Origin: an uncultured Bacilli bacterium | Lineage (GTDB): Bacteria > Bacillota_I > Bacilli_A > RF39 > UBA660 | Reading direction: 5' to 3' | Assembly: GCA_934096985.1 (NCBI GenBank) | Contig: CAKONC010000001.1 | Coordinates: 124,001-188,000, forward strand | DNA length: 64,000 bases | In this document: positions 32,915 to 41,865 of the stretch, piece by piece | Numbering within the stretch: the stretch's first letter is position 1 | How the letters are laid out: every line of letters starts with the position of its first letter | Notes under the pieces: generated by a model | Seen by the model: the letters and a program-made list of their open reading frames with translations, nothing else | Database searches by the model: none | Told to the model about the DNA's origin: nothing | Made by a program: the position numbers and the translations under genes

Positions 32915-34010
32915 TAATTGGTTTATTAGCTAACTCTTTTTTTTGCTCATTATTTCCTGTGAGCATGTCATAAATTATTGTAGATTTTAATTCGTAATCG
33001 TATATAATGGATTTTTTATCCTTTTTGATAGGAATAGAAATTTCTTTTTTTATTTTATTTATATAATCTTTACCTTTTTGAGAAAAGCCTAAAATATTTA
33101 TATATTCCATTTCTAAGTTTGCATCACTTTTTTTAATATTTAATAAAATATGAATAAGCATACGATTTATTTTGTTATATGTATATTTTTTTGATTTAAT
33201 ATTTTTAATAAGTTCATCCATATTACTTACATTTTTAATGCGTTTTTTCAAAAGATAATTCATTGATTTGTCAACATCAAGTACATCACTTATGTCATTA
33301 TTAATAATTTGAATTTTAATTAAATTAAAAAGCAAGGAAGTATCAATTTTGTTTATTTTGTCCATTGAGTAATTTGGTAAATATTTTTTTATATCTTTAT
33401 TATTTTTTATTTTTTCACGAATATTTAACGCACTAATTATGTCATCATTACTTTCTTTATCTAAATAATCATTTGTTCTTTTTATAGTTTGTGCATCGAT
33501 TAAATAATTATTTGTTAAAATTGATTTAACATAACATATTCCTAAAAGGTCATTAGAATTATAAGAAAAATCTTCATTAATTACTTTACTAAGTGCAGTA
33601 GGATAATTAAGACCATTTTTTAAATGAATTTTTATATTTTCATTATTATGGTTTTCAATAGATTTTTTAGCAATTAATTTTATCTTTTCTATATCATCAC
33701 ATTCACTTCCAAAAATAATCTTTTTTACTTTAAAATAATTTAATAATTTTATTGAGGCGTCCGAAAATGTATCAGCACTTTGAGTTCCATATAAAACTGG
33801 TAATTCTAAAACTATATCAACACCACTTAATAAAGCAATATGTGTTTTATCATATTTTGATATTATAGATGGTTCTCCACGCTGAAGAAAATAGCCATTT
33901 AAAACTAAAACTAATAAACTATCAGGATACATTTCCTTAATTTTATTTATATGGTATAAGTGACCATTATGAAACGGGTTATATTCCGCAATTAAACCTA
34001 TTATTTCCAT
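32907..34010 (-). CDS. tmcAL: tRNA(Met) cytidine acetate ligase (TmcAL/YlbM)
   Basis: 367 residues. The nucleotidyltransferase start IGLIAEYNPFHNGHLYHINK (HxGH motif) and the VLVLNGYFLQRGEPSI segment are diagnostic of TmcAL/YlbM, which makes N4-acetylcytidine at the wobble base of elongator tRNA-Met using acetate and ATP. It is divergent from miaA, another tRNA-modification gene. Convergent overlap with the DUF6020-like gene. Confidence 0.9.
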   Translation of the reverse strand: MEIIGLIAEYNPFHNGHLYHINKIKEMYPDSLLVLVLNGYFLQRGEPSIISKYDKTHIALLSGVDIVLELPVLYGTQSADTFSDASIKLLNYFKVKKIIFGSECDDIEKIKLIAKKSIENHNNENIKIHLKNGLNYPTALSKVINEDFSYNSNDLLGICYVKSILTNNYLIDAQTIKRTNDYLDKESNDDIISALNIREKIKNNKDIKKYLPNYSMDKINKIDTSLLFNLIKIQIINNDISDVLDVDKSMNYLLKKRIKNVSNMDELIKNIKSKKYTYNKINRMLIHILLNIKKSDANLEMEYINILGFSQKGKDYINKIKKEISIPIKKDKKSIIYDYELKSTIIYDMLTGNNEQKKELANKPIII

Positions 34011-34075
34011 GCAACTAATATATAAAATATTTCTTTATTTGTCAATTTATATTATAATACCAATTGAGGGAAAAT

Positions 34076-34936
34076 ATGATTATATGTGTATGTGGTCCAA
34101 CAGGAATAGGAAAAACTAAATTAAGTGAATTATTAGCAAAAAAATATGATGCAATTATTTTAAATGCAGATGCAACTCAAATTTATCAAGAACTTAATAT
34201 TGGTAGTGCCAAAATAACTAAAGAAGAAATGGGCAATCGTCAGCATTATTTATTCGATATAAAAAAACCAAGTGAAGATTATAGTGTTATGGAATATCAA
34301 AAAGATGCAAGAAAAATATTAAATGATAATAATTGCAAAAATATTGTTGTTGTCGGAGGAACTGGTTTATATATTAAAGCATTATTCTTTGATTATGTAT
34401 TTGATGAGATGAACAAAAATAATTTTGATAATTTAAGTAATGATGAGCTATATATTCTTGCTATGAAAAAAGATCCTAAGTGTAATTTGCACAGGAATAA
34501 TAGGGTAAGACTTATAAATTTTTTAAATCGAACAAAAGAAGAAAAAAATAAAGATGTTAAACTATATGATGTAATTTTTGTAGGACTTACTGCAGAAAGA
34601 AGCAAAATATATGAAATTTGTAATAAAAGGGTAGATATAATGATTGAAAATGGTTTACTTAATGAAGTTAAAACATTAAAAGAAAAATATCCAAATTCAA
34701 ATATTTTAAAACGCGCTATAGGTTATAAAGAGTTAATAAGTTATTTAGATAATAATATTTCTTACAATGATGCTATAGAACTTATCAAAAAAAATACAAG
34801 ACATTATGTAAAAAGGCAATATACATGGTTTAATAATCAACTTGATATAAAATGGTTTAATGTAGATTTTGATAATTTTAATAATACATATGAAGATGTA
34901 ATAAAACATATTGAAGCAAACAAAAAGGCAAATTAA
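34076..34936 (+). CDS. miaA: tRNA dimethylallyltransferase MiaA
   Basis: 286 residues. P-loop VCGPTGIGKTKLSE, NADATQIYQELNIGSAKIT (DSxQ-type motif), VVGGTGLYIKAL, and C-terminal YVKRQYTWF (usual RRQxTWF). It adds dimethylallyl to A37 of tRNAs reading UNN codons. GAGGG overlaps a TTG at 34064, so the start is ATG 34076. It has a very short leader after the TATAAT box. Confidence 0.93.
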   Translation: MIICVCGPTGIGKTKLSELLAKKYDAIILNADATQIYQELNIGSAKITKEEMGNRQHYLFDIKKPSEDYSVMEYQKDARKILNDNNCKNIVVVGGTGLYIKALFFDYVFDEMNKNNFDNLSNDELYILAMKKDPKCNLHRNNRVRLINFLNRTKEEKNKDVKLYDVIFVGLTAERSKIYEICNKRVDIMIENGLLNEVKTLKEKYPNSNILKRAIGYKELISYLDNNISYNDAIELIKKNTRHYVKRQYTWFNNQLDIKWFNVDFDNFNNTYEDVIKHIEANKKAN

Positions 34937-34948
34937 TTGCCATTTTTT
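34922..34948. terminator. Bidirectional terminator
   Basis: AAAAAGGCAA pairs with TTGCCATTTTT across an ATTAA-type loop; shared by miaA and the converging transglutaminase-like gene. Confidence 0.8.
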
Positions 34949-35928
34949 TATGAACCAAAAGCTTTTAAATTATTAATTTTATCATTAAATTCTAAATAAT
35001 AGTTTTTATCAAAATTATGTTCTTCGATTTCAACTTTTCCAGAATCAACAGCCATTAAAGCGGCGGTATCGACTAAAAAATATTTATGATATAAATAGTC
35101 TTTGCCATCATCACTAACTGGATCATCCCAAGTTAAGTCTAAGTGTAGCCACTTATCATTTAAATAAACTGCATTCCAAATATGTCCATTTGATTTATAA
35201 CCAACACTTTCTTTAGTCGTAGCAATTTTATAGTTTTTAATATTAAATTTTGTTAAAAATATAGCCATTAAATCTGTGTATCCATTACATGTAGCCATGT
35301 GATCAAATAAAGGACCATATGCAATATAAGATAAATATTTACTATCACCATTTTTATTTCTTTCTACGTCATATTTAGTGGTATTAATAATATAATCATG
35401 AATAGTTTTAATTTTTTCGTATTCACTCATTTCACTAGTAATTTTTTCATTTATAATTTTATTAACTTCGTTATCAATTTTTTCAATTTGCTCTTTAGTA
35501 TAAAGATAATTTATTTCAATAGTAATTTCTCCGGATTCAAGCATGCTTGTTTTCATATTAGTAAAACTATTATAAGGATGAACGTAGTTATTAACATGAG
35601 TTAAAGTAATATCATCTTTACTTATTTGCTCTATATCCTTTATACAATCAGTATATTCATTAGGGCAATAAAAAGTAAAAGTATCCCACCCATTATTAAT
35701 TGTAGTATAAATAATGTTTAGTAAATCATCATAAGAATATGGTACGAATTCATTTACATTATGAACAAATAAGAAATTATCAGTTTTTGTATATTCATTT
35801 TTTTCTTTAATAAGAAGTTTTGGTGTTTCAGTAATTTTACTAGCAATAAGGTTACTTATAAAATCTGATTTATACGAAATAACAAGTAACAAAATAACAC
35901 ATATAATAGTAATAATAAATTTTTTCAT
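34948..35928 (-). CDS. Exported transglutaminase-like protein
   Basis: 326 residues. An N-terminal membrane anchor (KFIITIICVILLLVISY) is followed by a transglutaminase-like core: YEKIKTIHDYIINTTKYD near residue 160, catalytic Cys in HMATCNGYTDLMAIFLTKF, His in SNGHIWNAVYLN, Asp in LHLDLTWDDPVSD. The catalytic triad Cys-His-Asp is complete. Such proteins may act as transglutaminases or cysteine peptidases at the cell surface. Family-level call only. Minus strand, converging on miaA. Confidence 0.85.
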   Translation of the reverse strand: MKKFIITIICVILLLVISYKSDFISNLIASKITETPKLLIKEKNEYTKTDNFLFVHNVNEFVPYSYDDLLNIIYTTINNGWDTFTFYCPNEYTDCIKDIEQISKDDITLTHVNNYVHPYNSFTNMKTSMLESGEITIEINYLYTKEQIEKIDNEVNKIINEKITSEMSEYEKIKTIHDYIINTTKYDVERNKNGDSKYLSYIAYGPLFDHMATCNGYTDLMAIFLTKFNIKNYKIATTKESVGYKSNGHIWNAVYLNDKWLHLDLTWDDPVSDDGKDYLYHKYFLVDTAALMAVDSGKVEIEEHNFDKNYYLEFNDKINNLKAFGS

Positions 35929-35961
35929 ATTTATATTGTACTAAAAAATAGGTAATAAAAA

Positions 35962-35985
35962 AAGTAGTTTTTTATATAACTACTT
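35962..35985 (-). terminator. Intrinsic terminator of rpsT
   Basis: On the minus strand AAGTAGTT, loop, AACTACTT and a T run; the first arm contains the rpsT stop. Confidence 0.85.
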
Positions 35986-36243
35986 CATGTTTTTAATTTT
36001 TTGTGATAATCTTGATTTTTGTCTATCAGCTGTATTAGATTTAATTAATCCTTTACTTAAAGCTCCGTCACATTCTTTTTGAAATTTTTTAAATAACTCA
36101 GAAGCTTTTTCTTTATCGTTAGCTGCAATTAATTTTTCTATATCTTTAATTAAGTTCTTAACTTGTGCTTTAGCTTCATGATTATTATCAGTTTTCTTAG
36201 CAATAACTTTAATTGCTTTTTTTGAACTTTTAATATTTGCCAT
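35980..36243 (-). CDS. rpsT: Ribosomal protein S20
   Basis: 87 residues: MANIKSSKKAIKVIAKKT start, central Lys/Ala helices, and C-terminal KGLIKSNTADRQKSRLSQKI as in S20. It binds 16S rRNA in early 30S assembly. Divergent from spoIIP. RBS GGAAGGAAG upstream of ATG. Confidence 0.96.
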   Translation of the reverse strand: MANIKSSKKAIKVIAKKTDNNHEAKAQVKNLIKDIEKLIAANDKEKASELFKKFQKECDGALSKGLIKSNTADRQKSRLSQKIKNMK

Positions 36244-36407
36244 CTTTTCTTCCTTCCTTTTTAGTACGTAACTATTTTATCAAAACTTTTCTAGTTTAGC
36301 AAGTATTTTCAAACATGCTAAGTAAAAACCTTAAAAAACTTATTTAAAGATATTTTTTTCGACAAAAAAATTAGTATTTATTTGTTAAATTTATGATGGT
36401 GATAAAA

Positions 36408-37259
36408 ATGGGCCATTTTAAAAGCGTGAGTAAAAAAAGAAAGATTCAAAGAAAAATAATAATATTTTTGCTAGAAATAATATCTGCTTTAGTAATTGTC
36501 AAAGTTATTAAAAAAAATTATAAATTAAATGAAGATAAATTAGTCTATTTAACTTATAATTATTTAGGAAAAATCTCTAAAAAAGTTGAGCAAGTAAATA
36601 ATGAGGTTATTGAAAATACAACTCCTATATTTAAAAATGAAAGAGACCCCACAGTATACATTTATAATACTCATCAATCTGAAAAATATAAATATAGTAA
36701 AGTTAATAATTATAATTTAGATTATACCGTTATGTTTGGTAGTCAAATATTAAAAGATTATTTAAATGAATATGGTATTAATGCATATGTTGAGGAAAAT
36801 TTAATTAGCAAAGTTTTAAATGAAAATAATTTAGTATATAAAGATAGCTATGTAGCAAGTAGAATACTTATGGAAAATGCTAAAAAAAGTAATCCAACTT
36901 TAAAGTATTTTATTGATTTACATAGAGACTCTTCATCTTATGAAAGAACTACTTGTTTAATTAATGATGATTCATATGCAAAAGTATTATTTGTTTTAGG
37001 ACTAGAAAACCCAAATTATGAAAAAAATAAGAAAATGATTAATGTGCTAAATAATAAAATTATTTCCTATAATAGTTGTTTATCAAGAGGAATAATGGAA
37101 AAAGAAGGTCCTTATTCAAATGGTGTATATAATCAGGACTTTGATAATAATACAATTCTAATTGAAGTCGGCGGACAATATAATGATATTAAACAGGTAG
37201 ATAATACATTAAAAGTTTTAGCAAAAGTTTTGTATGAATATATTATGGAGGATTCATGA
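36408..37259 (+). CDS. spoIIP: Stage II sporulation protein P
   Basis: 283 residues. Single N-terminal membrane segment (KIIIFLLEIISALVIVKVI-like), then the amidase/endopeptidase domain: TVYIYNTHQSEKYK near residue 82 (conserved His), LKYFIDLHRDSS near residue 165, and NTILIEVGGQYN near residue 255 (conserved Glu). SpoIIP degrades septal peptidoglycan during engulfment with SpoIID. GGTGAT before the ATG at 36408 favours it over ATGs at 36393 and 36396. Its end overlaps the next gene by four bases. Confidence 0.92.
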   Translation: MGHFKSVSKKRKIQRKIIIFLLEIISALVIVKVIKKNYKLNEDKLVYLTYNYLGKISKKVEQVNNEVIENTTPIFKNERDPTVYIYNTHQSEKYKYSKVNNYNLDYTVMFGSQILKDYLNEYGINAYVEENLISKVLNENNLVYKDSYVASRILMENAKKSNPTLKYFIDLHRDSSSYERTTCLINDDSYAKVLFVLGLENPNYEKNKKMINVLNNKIISYNSCLSRGIMEKEGPYSNGVYNQDFDNNTILIEVGGQYNDIKQVDNTLKVLAKVLYEYIMEDS

Positions 37260-37582
37260 CAAATGATAAAAAAAATCCATTTTTTAAAATATTATCTCTT
37301 TTATTTTTAATATATTTAGGATTATTTATAGCTAAAGAAACTGGCTATTATGATAAAAATATTAGAGAAAAAACTTTACTTACAGAAACTAAAATTAATG
37401 ATTTTGAAAATGATTTAAAGTCAGGTAAACCTGTTGATGTTATTTCATATTTACCTGAAGAAAAAGATTATTCTAACATATTAACTAAATCTGCAAATAA
37501 AGTTTCAAATAAAATAGGAATTTTGGTGAATTCAAAATCCAAAAATATATGGGATTTTATTAAGACTTTATTTATTTCTTAA
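37256..37582 (+). CDS. Small membrane-anchored protein after spoIIP
   Basis: 108 residues: short basic N-terminus, one membrane helix (ILSLLFLIYLGLFIAKETGY), then a charged extracytoplasmic part. No family recognised. Translationally coupled to spoIIP by a four-base overlap, so a sporulation role is plausible but unproven. Confidence 0.6.
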   Translation: MTNDKKNPFFKILSLLFLIYLGLFIAKETGYYDKNIREKTLLTETKINDFENDLKSGKPVDVISYLPEEKDYSNILTKSANKVSNKIGILVNSKSKNIWDFIKTLFIS

Positions 37583-37613
37583 CTTTTTGTATAATAATGT
37601 TTGGTGGAAGAAA

Positions 37614-39407
37614 ATGAAATCAAATATTAGAAACTTTTCAATTATTGCTCATATAGATCATGGTAAAAGTACTTTAGCAGATCGCTTTTTGGAACTTACA
37701 AATACATATGAAAGTCGTAATAATGAAACCCAAATTTTAGACAATATGGACCTTGAAAAAGAAAGAGGCATAACAATTAAATTAAACGCGGTATGTTTAG
37801 ATTATGAATATAAAGGTGAGAAATATACTTTAAATTTAATTGATACTCCGGGTCATGTAGACTTTTCATATGAAGTTTCCCGAAGCTTGGCAGCTTGTGA
37901 AGGTGCAATTTTAGTGGTTGATGCCTCTCAAGGAATTGAAGCTCAAACTTTAGCAAATCTTTATTTAGCAATGGAAAATGATTTAACAATTATTCCAGTT
38001 ATTAATAAAATTGATTTACCAAATGCTAATACTGAAAAAGTAAAAAATGAATTAGTTAAAACCTTAGGATTTAAAGAAGACGAAATACTTCTTTGTAGTG
38101 CTAAAACTGGTTTAGGTGTTAAGGAAATTTTAGATGCTGTTATTGAAAGAGTACAACCCCCAGTAATTAAGGAAAATGATAAATTGCGTGCTTTAATTTT
38201 TGATAGTCATTTTGACTCTTATAGAGGTGTAGTTCTTCTTGTGAAGGTTATGGAAGGTAGCATTAAAGTAAAAGATAAAATTAAAATGATGCAAATGGAT
38301 TCTGTTTTCGAAGTTACTGAAGTAGGAGTTAATAAAATTGTAAATAAGCCATTAGATAAACTTTCAAGCGGTATGGTTGGCTATGTTGCTGCTGCTATAA
38401 AAGATATATCAAAAGTAGCTGTTGGTGATACTATTACCCTTGAAAGTAATCCAGCTTTAGAACCTTTACACGGATATAAAAAAATGAAGCCTATGGTTTT
38501 TTCAGGTATATTTCCTACAGAGGCAAATAAATATGATGAGTTAAAAGATGCTTTAGAAAAATTAAAATTAAATGATGCATCTTTAACAATTAGTCCAGAA
38601 AACTCAATAGCTTTAGGATTTGGTTTTAGAACAGGCTTTTTAGGACTTCTTCACATGGACATAGTTCTTACAAGACTAGAAAGAGAATTTAATTTAGAAA
38701 CTATTGCCACAAGTCCATCAGTTGTCTATAAAGTAGGACTTACATCTGGTGATGAAATTGAAGTTTCTAGTCCAAATGAAATGCCTGAAAAAGTGAAAAT
38801 TGCATATATTAAAGAACCTTATATCTATACAAATATTATAACGCCAACTGAGTTTATTGGTCCAATAATGACTCTTTGCCAAAATAAAAGAGGCATCTAT
38901 GATGTAACTGAGTATCTAGATGAAACTAGAGTAAATATTCATTATTATATTCCTTTAGGAGAAATTATTTATGATTTTTATGATAAATTAAAAAGTACAA
39001 CTAAAGGATATGCTTCTTTTGACTATGAAATGAGTGATTATAGGGAAAGTAAACTTGTTAAAATGGACATTTTACTAAATGGTCAAATTGTTGATGCTTT
39101 ATCAGTTATTGTCCATGAAGATTTTGCTTATAGTAAGGGTAGATATATTGTTACTAAACTTAGAAAAACAATACCAAGACAGATGTTTGAAGTGCCTATT
39201 CAGGCAAGTATTGGCTCAAAAGTAATTGCAAGAGAAAATGTAAGTGCAATGAAGAAAAACGTGCTAGCCAAATGCTATGGTGGTGATGTATCTAGAAAAA
39301 GAAAACTATTAGAAAAGCAAAAAGAGGGCAAGAAAAAAATGAAAATGATAGGCTCAGTAGAGGTTCCTAAAGAAGCATTTTTAAGTATTTTAAGTGATGA
39401 GGAATAA
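37614..39407 (+). CDS. lepA: Elongation factor 4 (LepA)
   Basis: 597 residues. GTPase motifs IAHIDHGKSTLADRFLE, ERGITIK, DTPGHVDFSYEVSRSLA, INKIDLP, then domains II, III, V and the LepA-specific C-terminal domain (KCYGGDVSRKRKLLEKQKEG). It is a ribosome-associated translational GTPase. GGTGGAAG before ATG 37614 supports this start over 37587. Confidence 0.97.
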   Translation: MKSNIRNFSIIAHIDHGKSTLADRFLELTNTYESRNNETQILDNMDLEKERGITIKLNAVCLDYEYKGEKYTLNLIDTPGHVDFSYEVSRSLAACEGAILVVDASQGIEAQTLANLYLAMENDLTIIPVINKIDLPNANTEKVKNELVKTLGFKEDEILLCSAKTGLGVKEILDAVIERVQPPVIKENDKLRALIFDSHFDSYRGVVLLVKVMEGSIKVKDKIKMMQMDSVFEVTEVGVNKIVNKPLDKLSSGMVGYVAAAIKDISKVAVGDTITLESNPALEPLHGYKKMKPMVFSGIFPTEANKYDELKDALEKLKLNDASLTISPENSIALGFGFRTGFLGLLHMDIVLTRLEREFNLETIATSPSVVYKVGLTSGDEIEVSSPNEMPEKVKIAYIKEPYIYTNIITPTEFIGPIMTLCQNKRGIYDVTEYLDETRVNIHYYIPLGEIIYDFYDKLKSTTKGYASFDYEMSDYRESKLVKMDILLNGQIVDALSVIVHEDFAYSKGRYIVTKLRKTIPRQMFEVPIQASIGSKVIARENVSAMKKNVLAKCYGGDVSRKRKLLEKQKEGKKKMKMIGSVEVPKEAFLSILSDEE

Positions 39408-39422
39408 GAAAGGTAGTAAATA

Positions 39423-39731
39423 ATGAGAAGTAAAAGTCAAGAAGAAGAGATGAAAGTTAAAATTTTATTATTAAGTAAACTTTTTTTAGAGAGTAATTAT
39501 TCTGATATAGAACTTTCGAATATTACAGGAATTAGTTCTTCGAGTGTAGGAAGGTATCTTACAAGTCCATTTGCAATGGAAATTTTAGGACCAGAAACAT
39601 TTAATTTTATAGCACAAAAACGTAGAGAGAATTTATATAATGCAAAAATCAAAGGTGGTCAAGTGTTTGCAAGACAAAATATTTTACGTAGAGAAGAAGA
39701 CGGAAAAATCATAGGTAGTAAAAAAAGATGA
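39423..39731 (+). CDS. Small helix-turn-helix protein, possibly SpoIIID-like
   Basis: 102 residues. A helix-turn-helix at residues about 12-40 (LSKLFLESNYSDIELSNITG followed by ISSSSVGRYLT) resembles SpoIIID-type and sigma-like HTH domains; the tail IKGGQVFARQNILRREEDGK is basic. In many Bacilli a conserved HTH protein with the phrase GGQxFARxNI is found near sporulation genes, a memory-based link. Four-base overlap with hemW implies co-translation. Confidence 0.55.
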   Translation: MRSKSQEEEMKVKILLLSKLFLESNYSDIELSNITGISSSSVGRYLTSPFAMEILGPETFNFIAQKRRENLYNAKIKGGQVFARQNILRREEDGKIIGSKKR

Positions 39732-40813
39732 TAAAAAGTGCTTATGTGCATATTCCGTTTTGTAAAAGTATTTGTTCATATTGTGATTTTTGTAAAATGC
39801 TTTATAATGAGAAATTTATAGATGAGTATTTATTAGCACTTACTAAAGAAATAAAAACTAATTATAAAAATGAGGCTTTAAGTACTCTTTATGTCGGTGG
39901 GGGAACACCATCAAGTTTAAGTATTAAGTTATTAGCTAAATTATTAGATATTCTAAAAATCTTTAATCTTTCAGATAACTATGAATTTACTTTTGAATGT
40001 AACATATCTGATATTAATGAAGATTTTTTAAAAGTTATAAAAAAATCTAAAATAAATAGATTAAGTATTGGCATAGAGTCATTTGACGAAGAAAACCTAA
40101 AGTTTTTAAATAGAAAATCCACATATAATGATGCTAAGGAAAAAATATCTTTATGTAAAAAATATGGTTTTAATAACATAAATGTTGATTTGATTTATGC
40201 ACTTCCAAGTGAAAATATAAATACTTTAAAATCTGATTTAGAAAAGATTATATCACTTGATGTAACTCATATAAGTACATATAGTTTAATGATTGAGCCA
40301 AATACATTGTTAAGTATTAAAAATGTAAAACCTATAAATGAAAAATTAGATAAAAAAATGTATGATGTTATTTGTAAAACCTTAAAAAATAATGGCTTTA
40401 ATCATTATGAAATCAGCAATTTTTCAAAACCAAACTACGAGTCAAAACATAATTTAGTTTATTGGCATAATGAAAAATATTATGGTTTTGGTTTAGGTGC
40501 TTCGGGATATATTCATGATTTTAGATATAATAATACAAAAAATTTTAAAAGCTATATAAGTGGTAAGTTTCTTAGTGAAAAAGAAAATATTACTAAGAAA
40601 GATAATATTTCCTATGGACTTATTTTAGGGTTTAGATTAGTAAAAGGAATAAGTGTAAAAAATTTTTTCTCTAAATATGATGTTGATTTATTAGAAAATG
40701 AAAAAATTTTAAAGTTATTAAAAAATAAAAAATTAATTTTAAAAAATGGTTATTTGAGTATTAATAAAAAATATTTATATGTTGAAAATGAAATTTTAAT
40801 AGAATTTATTTAA
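39728..40813 (+). CDS. hemW: HemW-like radical SAM protein
   Basis: 361 residues. Radical SAM cluster motif CKSICSYCDFC near residue 12, glycine-rich LYVGGGTPSSLS, FECNISDINEDFL, LSIGIESFDEENLKFLNRK and INVDLIYALP; C-terminal HemW domain with YHWHNEKYYGFGLGASGY-like segment. HemW is proposed to chaperone heme into respiratory enzymes and is often misannotated as coproporphyrinogen oxidase. lepA-hrcA-type clusters often include it; here it follows lepA and the HTH gene. Confidence 0.92.
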   Translation: MIKSAYVHIPFCKSICSYCDFCKMLYNEKFIDEYLLALTKEIKTNYKNEALSTLYVGGGTPSSLSIKLLAKLLDILKIFNLSDNYEFTFECNISDINEDFLKVIKKSKINRLSIGIESFDEENLKFLNRKSTYNDAKEKISLCKKYGFNNINVDLIYALPSENINTLKSDLEKIISLDVTHISTYSLMIEPNTLLSIKNVKPINEKLDKKMYDVICKTLKNNGFNHYEISNFSKPNYESKHNLVYWHNEKYYGFGLGASGYIHDFRYNNTKNFKSYISGKFLSEKENITKKDNISYGLILGFRLVKGISVKNFFSKYDVDLLENEKILKLLKNKKLILKNGYLSINKKYLYVENEILIEFI

Positions 40814-40831
40814 AAGGAGAAATTATAATAA

Positions 40832-41224
40832 ATGCTTTATAATCTAGAAATATTAAATGGAGAAATAACTCCGCAGTTTAGTAGTGAAGTATTTAATTAT
40901 GAAGTAAATGTAGATTCAAGTGCTTTAACTTTAATCTTTAATTATGATACATGTGATACGTGTAATGTTACTGTATATGGAAATAATTTCCTTACAGAGG
41001 GTGAAAATCATGTTCTAATTGAGGTATATGACAAAGAACTTATTACTTATACATTAACGGTTAATAAAGAAAAGAAAAGTGAAAGCGTGTTTAGTGAAAC
41101 AAATGATAAAATTGAGGTTAAAGTAAATAATAATAAAGAAATATTTACTCCCTTAATTGGAGTAGTATGTTTTTTATCAATTTTGACATTATTTTATGTT
41201 ATTTTTCATAAGAAAAAAGTATGA
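40832..41224 (+). CDS. Cell-surface protein with cadherin-like beta-sandwich domain
   Basis: 130 residues. The N-terminal 90 residues match the cadherin-like beta-sandwich (PF12733) pattern: starts YNLEILNGEITPQFSSEVFNY, ends YDKELITYTLTVNK. A membrane helix (LIGVVCFLSILTLFYVIF) and KKKV end the protein. There is no signal peptide, so it may be inserted by the C-terminal anchor. Its stop overlaps the GDPD gene ATG by four bases. Confidence 0.75.
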   Translation: MLYNLEILNGEITPQFSSEVFNYEVNVDSSALTLIFNYDTCDTCNVTVYGNNFLTEGENHVLIEVYDKELITYTLTVNKEKKSESVFSETNDKIEVKVNNNKEIFTPLIGVVCFLSILTLFYVIFHKKKV

Positions 41225-41811
41225 ATGAATTTAAATTAATTGCACATAGGGGAATGCATTTTAATAAAAATGAAGAAAACACACTTTTTTCTTTTTTTAA
41301 TGCTATAAATAATAATTATGAAGGATTTGAATGTGATGTAAGGCAAACTAAAGATGAAAAATTAATTATTTATCACGATATTTTATATAAGGGAAAGATA
41401 TTAAGAAATATACTTTATAAAAATATCGATAATGCTTTGCTTTTAGAAAATGTTTTAAAAATAAAAACTGATAAAATAATTTTATTAGAAATAAAAGATC
41501 CTTTTATTAATATAGAAAAACTTAAAGATTTATTATTTAAATATAAAAATAAAAATATTTATGTTATGTCATTTCATGATAGTATAATTGATAAACTTAA
41601 TGTAACTGGCAAAACTTATAAAGTTGGTGTTCTTAATTATGTACTAAATACAAATAAATCACATTTTAAATACGATTTTATTTGTATATTAAATACACTT
41701 TTAAATCAGAAAACTATAGATTATATTTTTTCAAATAAGCAAGAACTATTTATTTATGGAATAAAAGAAAATAAATTTACTTATAATTGGCCTTATTATA
41801 TTGTAAATTAA
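41221..41811 (+). CDS. Glycerophosphodiester phosphodiesterase-family protein
   Basis: 196 residues. GDPD motifs: LIAHRGMHFNKNEENTLFSF (catalytic His and Glu), FECDVRQTKDEKLIIYHD (metal Glu/Asp and second catalytic His), IILLEIKDP. Shorter than typical GDPD (about 240). It hydrolyses glycerophosphodiesters to glycerol 3-phosphate, perhaps from lipid turnover. Coupled to the cadherin-like gene. Confidence 0.88.
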   Translation: MNEFKLIAHRGMHFNKNEENTLFSFFNAINNNYEGFECDVRQTKDEKLIIYHDILYKGKILRNILYKNIDNALLLENVLKIKTDKIILLEIKDPFINIEKLKDLLFKYKNKNIYVMSFHDSIIDKLNVTGKTYKVGVLNYVLNTNKSHFKYDFICILNTLLNQKTIDYIFSNKQELFIYGIKENKFTYNWPYYIVN

Positions 41812-41865
41812 AGTAAAATTTAGTAAAATTATTTTAGAATAGAAAAGGGAGTAGGAAGGTTCATA